Positions 6,525-9,119 of a stretch of DNA of 9,119 nt are shown here, piece by piece. The translations under genes and the position numbers were made by a program. The notes beneath the pieces were generated by a model. The model ran no database searches. It was not told the origin of the DNA and saw only the letters and a list, made by a program, of their open reading frames with translations. The first letter of the stretch is position 1; each line of letters begins with the position of its first letter. Origin of the DNA: Christensenella sp. UBA941 (lineage in GTDB: Bacteria; Bacillota; Clostridia; Christensenellales; UBA941); assembly GCA_002293365.1 (NCBI GenBank), contig DBDD01000039.1, positions 1,162 through 10,280 on the forward strand. The letters are read 5' to 3'.

Positions 6525-7066
6525 TGATGCGGCCGAATCGGCTTCATTATTTCATCGTACAGCTTCATAGACTCCTGGATAATCTTTATCGCGCCCTCGG
6601 AGCCGAGCACCTCGCTCGTCGTCGTGGACTTATGCTCCAAATGCTTGTATATCTCGAAAAAGTGCGCTATCTCGTCGGTAATATGCGGCGGCAGATCCTT
6701 TATATCCTTATAGAAGTTCCACATTGGGTCGTTAAACGGTATGGCGATAATCTTGTCGTCCGTCTCGTCGGTATCGACCATGCGCACGACGCCGACGGGG
6801 TAGCATTGCACCATAACGAGCGGGTCGAGCGCCGCAGAGCATAAAACCAATACATCAAGCGGATCGTGATCCTCGGCGTATGTACGCGGGATAAAGCCGT
6901 AGTTCGCCGGGTAGTGCGTGGAAGTGTATAGAATCCTGTCCAGCTTCAAAAGCCCGGTGATCTTGTCGAACTCGTATTTCTTTTTGCCGCCCGCGGGAAT
7001 TTCTATGACGGCGATAAAGTCGTCAGGGTTAATGCTGCTCTTTTCGATGTCGTGCCATATGTTCAT
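6521..7066 (-). CDS. ppa: Inorganic pyrophosphatase, family I
   Basis: 181 residues, the normal bacterial family I length. It hydrolyses pyrophosphate to phosphate in the cytoplasm, pulling biosynthetic reactions forward, with Mg2+. Nearly every active-site residue of the E. coli enzyme is visible, mostly shifted by one: E22, K30, E32, R44, Y56 in NYGFIP, the signature EDHDPLD with D66, D68 and D71, D98, D103, K105, and Y140-K141 in IYKHLE. The start ATG has AGGAGG 10 nt upstream and a promoter at 7112-7140. It is convergent with the GntR regulator (8 bp between stop codons) and divergent from the AEC permease, so it is probably a monocistronic housekeeping gene unrelated to the TRAP operon. 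Confidence 0.97.
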   Translation of the reverse strand: MNIWHDIEKSSINPDDFIAVIEIPAGGKKKYEFDKITGLLKLDRILYTSTHYPANYGFIPRTYAEDHDPLDVLVLCSAALDPLVMVQCYPVGVVRMVDTDETDDKIIAIPFNDPMWNFYKDIKDLPPHITDEIAHFFEIYKHLEHKSTTTSEVLGSEGAIKIIQESMKLYDEIMKPIRPHH

Positions 7067-7111
7067 ATTGTCAAATCCTCCTATAAGAGCTTTCCCTTTG
7101 TTGCCACTTTA

Positions 7112-7140
7112 AATATATCTGAAAATATGACAAAGCGCAA
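7112..7140 (-). promoter_or_regulatory. Promoter of ppa
   Basis: On the minus strand there is TTGCGC (7135-7140), a 17-bp spacer and TATATT (7112-7117). The predicted start near 7105 gives a leader of about 39 nt containing the AGGAGG site. Confidence 0.5.
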
Positions 7141-7201
7141 GGCGTTCGGGGCATGTAAAAGAATGTCATATTTAGGTCTAGTCCGGCGCATGATTATCTG
7201 T

Positions 7202-7207
7202 TAATAT
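7202..7207 (+). promoter_or_regulatory. Extended -10 element of the AEC permease gene
   Basis: TAATAT at 7202-7207 is preceded by TG plus one base (7199-7200), the extended -10 pattern. No good -35 is seen at the usual distance. The predicted start is at about 7213-7215, where the ATG begins, so the mRNA may be leaderless. Confidence 0.35.
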
Positions 7208-7214
7208 ATGGCGT

Positions 7215-8153
7215 ATGAATGAGATATGGACAGCTATGGGCGCGATGGCCGAAATCGCGCTGTTGCTCGGCGTAGGGTTTGTTTTGCGCAAGGCGCGCTT
7301 TCTTTCGGACGCCGTACAGGCGGGATGCATGGAACTTATGATAAAGATCGTAGTTCCGGCGCAGGTGTTGGCTTCCGCCGCGTCGGTGGTCTTCAATGCC
7401 GATATAATCCGCGACACGCTTTTGCTTATTCTATTGACGCTGCTCGGCTATATTGTCAGCGGCGCTCTGGGATTTGCCGCAAGCCGCGCGCTTGGCTTAA
7501 GCAACGAGGAGCGCGCGGGCACGATGGGCACGCTCATGTTCAGAAACACGTTTATGGGCCTGCCGATATGTATCGCCCTGTTTGGCCAAGAAAGCCTCTT
7601 CTACGCGATGTTCCCCGTGGTACTGTTCAATATCGTCATGTTCAGCTTCGGCGTTTCGCTCTACTCCCAAGGCCGCACAAAAGGGCTGTCGGCAATAGCG
7701 AAAAATCCGTCGCTTATTTGCTGCGCGATAATGATTTTATTGGTTGCGTTCCAGGTACGCCTGCCAGTCGCCGTTCAATCGACGCTTTCGCGCCTGGTCG
7801 ACGCCGCCATCCCGATTTCGCTTATCGTCGTCGGTATGATGCTGGCGGACGGGGATATGTCCGCGATTCTTAAGAATCGCATTCCTTGGGCCGTTTCCGC
7901 GCTGTCGCTCATCATCTTTCCGCTGCTGATGCTTTTGCTGATCTTGCTTATAAAGCCGGGCATGGACGCCGCGGCCGTTTTGCTGACGTTCTCCGTATTG
8001 CCCTCGGGCGCGATAAATCCCGTTATAGCCAAGCAATACGGCACGGGCGCGGAGCTTGTGCCGCTGATCGTGCTGCATACGATGCTCGCGTCGCTGGTTG
8101 TCATACCTTTCGGCTTGCCGCTGCTTTTGCAGGCTATAGGGTATTGGGGGTAG
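7215..8153 (+). CDS. AEC (auxin efflux carrier) family permease
   Basis: 312 residues with about ten hydrophobic segments in two sets of five, the size and layout of bacterial AEC transporters. Recognisable landmarks are LGVGFVLRKARFL (18-30) after the first helix, the conserved FRNTFMGLPI (109-118), KNPSLI (163-168) at the start of the second half, and LPSGAINPVIAKQYG (262-276). Members with known substrates export or import malate, malonate and other small carboxylates; the substrate here is unknown. The start at 7215 gives the expected spacing to the first helix, but no Shine-Dalgarno precedes it. ATGs at 7236 and 7245 are alternatives and would cut into the first helix. It is divergent from ppa and is followed by a weak GC hairpin (8167-8171 with 8177-8181). 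A link to the acid catabolic operon is possible but not shown. Confidence 0.9.
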   Translation: MNEIWTAMGAMAEIALLLGVGFVLRKARFLSDAVQAGCMELMIKIVVPAQVLASAASVVFNADIIRDTLLLILLTLLGYIVSGALGFAASRALGLSNEERAGTMGTLMFRNTFMGLPICIALFGQESLFYAMFPVVLFNIVMFSFGVSLYSQGRTKGLSAIAKNPSLICCAIMILLVAFQVRLPVAVQSTLSRLVDAAIPISLIVVGMMLADGDMSAILKNRIPWAVSALSLIIFPLLMLLLILLIKPGMDAAAVLLTFSVLPSGAINPVIAKQYGTGAELVPLIVLHTMLASLVVIPFGLPLLLQAIGYWG

Positions 8154-8311
8154 ACAATATATTGGCGCGGCCAGATGCCGCTTCAACATTTCAACAACAA
8201 GATAACACGGTCTTAATGCTACTTGATAAATAGTTTGACCTGCGTTATTCTTATGATAAAGCAGATGATTATTATGGCTTGGAAAGTTTATTAAGAGGAG
8301 CCAAACCACAA

Positions 8312-8602
8312 ATGCCAATGTATCCTTATATCACGTTAGCAGATGATACGCTAATAACACATTCACACCTGATAGAGAACAAAGATAGCGGCGAAATATC
8401 CGTCGAGATTCATTTTGAACGTCCGTCCAAAATGAATTTCCTTGATTCTGCTCGCTGTTCGCTTCCTTCATATGAATGGATATTGCGCGATGGATACTCA
8501 GACGATGAAATTGCAAACTTCGAACAAATGCTTCATCACGCCGCCCACATCTTTTTTAAATTTGCCGGACAGGGAGGGGCGCAAGTTGCCAAAGTTATTT
8601 AG
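8312..8602 (+). CDS. Hypothetical 96-residue protein upstream of a DUF4160-like gene
   Basis: I do not recognise the family. The protein starts MPMYPYITLADDTLITHS, is soluble and mildly acidic, has no membrane segment, and contains an EISVEIHFERP strand-like stretch followed by a helical C-terminal half (DDEIANFEQMLHHAAHIFFKFA). The ATG at 8312 is preferred for the AGAGGAG site about 11 nt upstream; the ATG at 8318 is nearly as good. The same frame is open back to 8234 (reading DLRYSYDKADDYYGLESLL) without an ATG or GTG, so the gene may be longer from the TTG at 8279 or be a truncated remnant. Its last 17 bases overlap the next gene, suggesting translational coupling. By analogy with DUF2442/DUF4160 neighbours it could be one half of a two-component accessory module; this is inference. 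Confidence 0.65.
   Translation: MPMYPYITLADDTLITHSHLIENKDSGEISVEIHFERPSKMNFLDSARCSLPSYEWILRDGYSDDEIANFEQMLHHAAHIFFKFAGQGGAQVAKVI
8572..8579 (+). promoter_or_regulatory. Strong ribosome binding site inside the upstream gene, setting a TTG start
   Basis: GGGAGGGG, 6 nt before TTG at 8586, within the coding end of the preceding gene. This favours a start at 8586 over the much longer open frame beginning at 8442, which would overlap the upstream gene by 161 nt. Confidence 0.75.
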
Positions 8603-8858
8603 GATTGGGGCATACTATGTTTTCTTTTGGTCAAATGAAAATGATGAGCCAATTCATGTTCATGTTTCTAAAACTCCTTCGGCAAATGCAACTAAAATAT
8701 GGCTTACAAAAAGCGGAGGCTGTGTTACCGCGCACAACAAGGGACTAATTTCTAATAAAGAAATGAATGAAATTTTGAGCATCATTTCATCACAATATTT
8801 TGTAATTTGTTCGGAGTGGAAAAAGTATTTTAGAGTTGAAATTAGATTCTATTGCTAA
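8586..8858 (+). CDS. DUF4160-like small protein
   Basis: 90 residues from a TTG start. The N-terminus, PKLFRIGAYYVFFWSNENDEPIHVHV, matches the DUF4160 pattern: a basic first strand with G-x-x-x-x-F/Y, then acidic-x-x-x-PPHxHV, here DEPIHVHV with both histidines at about 24 and 26. A short strand region (ATKIWLTKSGGCV), a HNKGLISNKEMNEILSII helix and a C-terminal strand follow. DUF4160 proteins are typically 80-100 residues, are usually paired with a second small gene (often DUF2442) in mobile or accessory regions, and have no firmly established biochemical role. Here the partner is a different small protein overlapping by 17 nt. Function unassigned; a toxin-antitoxin-like pair is a hypothesis. 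The family call is by pattern, not by search. Confidence 0.7.
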   Translation: MPKLFRIGAYYVFFWSNENDEPIHVHVSKTPSANATKIWLTKSGGCVTAHNKGLISNKEMNEILSIISSQYFVICSEWKKYFRVEIRFYC

Positions 8859-8871
8859 TTAGAAAATTTTT

Positions 8872-8897
8872 GCGGACAGCCATGAAAGGCTGCCCGC
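8872..8897 (-). terminator. Hairpin terminator candidate for the gene entering from the right
   Basis: Arms 8872-8881 and 8888-8897 form a 10-bp GC-rich stem with a 6-nt loop. On the minus strand the one imperfection is a G-U wobble and the stem is followed by AAAAATTTTCT. On the plus strand it is an A-C mismatch with no T-run after it. It lies 30 nt after the stop of the minus-strand gene at 8928, so it mainly ends that transcript, and it may also block read-through from the DUF4160 gene. Confidence 0.6.
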
Positions 8898-8927
8898 GCA
8901 TAAGATATAGTCTAACTCAGGATTTCA

Positions 8928-9119
8928 CTACGGCGTACTCGGTTTGCCGCCTTGTCCGCCTCCGCCGTTTTTGGGCCTTCTGCGCCGCCTGTTTTGGTTT
9001 GGGCGCTTTTGGGCGTTTTTGGGCGCTTCGCCTTGCGCTTGGCCGTCCTGCGCTTGTCCCTTTGGCGCGGGCCTTGGCGCGGAGGGCTTTGCCGGCTCGG
9101 GGATCCTTGCGGCCCGCTC
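8928..9119 (-). CDS. C-terminal end of an unidentified protein with a basic, Arg-rich disordered tail (partial)
   Basis: The last 63 codons of a minus-strand gene that begins beyond the window; the stop is TAG at 8928-8930. The frame is open from the window edge and rich in Pro, Ala, Gln, Gly, Lys and Arg: a PAKPSAPRPAPK stretch, then GQAQDGQAQGEAPKNAQK, a run of five arginines inside NQNRRRRRPKN, and a GGGGQGG tail. There is no folded domain here. Such basic low-complexity tails occur at the ends of RNA helicases, ribonucleases, PSP1-type and other RNA- or DNA-associated proteins, so nucleic-acid binding is the best guess, but the gene cannot be named from this fragment. Codons are much more GC-rich than in the neighbouring DUF4160 gene. 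A hairpin follows at 8872-8897. Confidence 0.65.
   Translation of the reverse strand, partial: ERAARIPEPAKPSAPRPAPKGQAQDGQAQGEAPKNAQKRPNQNRRRRRPKNGGGGQGGKPSTP

Noticed and set aside
8167..8181. GCGGC/GCCGC hairpin just after the AEC permease stop
   Set aside because: The stem is only 5 bp and is followed by a mixed sequence instead of a T-run, so it is too weak to call a terminator on its own.
8252..8257. A -10-like TATGAT upstream of the small-gene pair
   Set aside because: The only -35-like hexamer nearby (TTGACC at 8235-8240) is just 11 bp away, and nothing acceptable lies at 16-18 bp. The promoter of the pair remains unassigned.
1..9119. Search for CRISPR arrays, insertion sequence ends, tRNA or rRNA genes
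   Set aside because: No regularly spaced direct repeats, transposase motifs, flanking terminal inverted repeats or cloverleaf-like segments were seen on reading both strands.

Overview
The window looks like a piece of a Firmicutes chromosome, most likely Clostridia-like. Reasons: strong AGGAGG-type ribosome binding sites, GTG and TTG starts behind good Shine-Dalgarno sequences, sigma70/SigA-type promoters with 17-bp spacers, and an XRE-cupin type regulator of a kind common in Clostridia. The base composition is mixed and moderate. The taxonomic placement is an inference from style; there is no rRNA or tRNA gene to anchor it.

Left edge (1-254, minus): the N-terminal half of an XRE-family regulator, cut by the window edge, with its own promoter at 310-338. 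A long imperfect hairpin at 352-405 separates it from the operon that ends at 444.

Main block (444-5588, minus): a five-gene operon read right to left. It holds a TRAP transporter solute-binding protein, the small (DctQ) and large (DctM) TRAP membrane subunits, a D-2-hydroxyacid dehydrogenase with a TTG start, and a dihydrodipicolinate synthase/N-acetylneuraminate lyase family aldolase or dehydratase. A FadR/FCD-type GntR regulator is transcribed divergently (5823-6512, plus). The 234-bp region between them holds a promoter for each direction and two TACGTA-centred palindromes exactly 22 bp apart, which are good operator candidates. The simplest reading is a substrate-inducible uptake and catabolism unit for a small organic acid such as a sugar acid, keto acid or hydroxyacid. 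TRAP imports it, the Schiff-base lyase cleaves or dehydrates it, and the dehydrogenase reduces or oxidises a 2-keto/2-hydroxy acid intermediate. The substrate cannot be read from the sequence. The binding protein is unusual: it has a cleavable-type signal peptide without a lipobox and, after a Pro/Ala/Gln-rich linker, a C-terminal transmembrane anchor.

Right half: a family I inorganic pyrophosphatase (6521-7066, minus) converges on the regulator with only 8 bp between the stop codons. It diverges from an AEC (auxin efflux carrier) family permease (7215-8153, plus) whose predicted transcription start nearly coincides with its ATG. Then come two small overlapping genes (8312-8602 and 8586-8858, plus): an unrecognised 96-residue protein and a DUF4160-like protein starting at TTG. 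They may be an accessory, toxin-antitoxin-like pair. The right edge (8928-9119, minus) is the 3' end of a gene encoding a basic, low-complexity Arg-rich tail, followed by a hairpin terminator candidate at 8872-8897.
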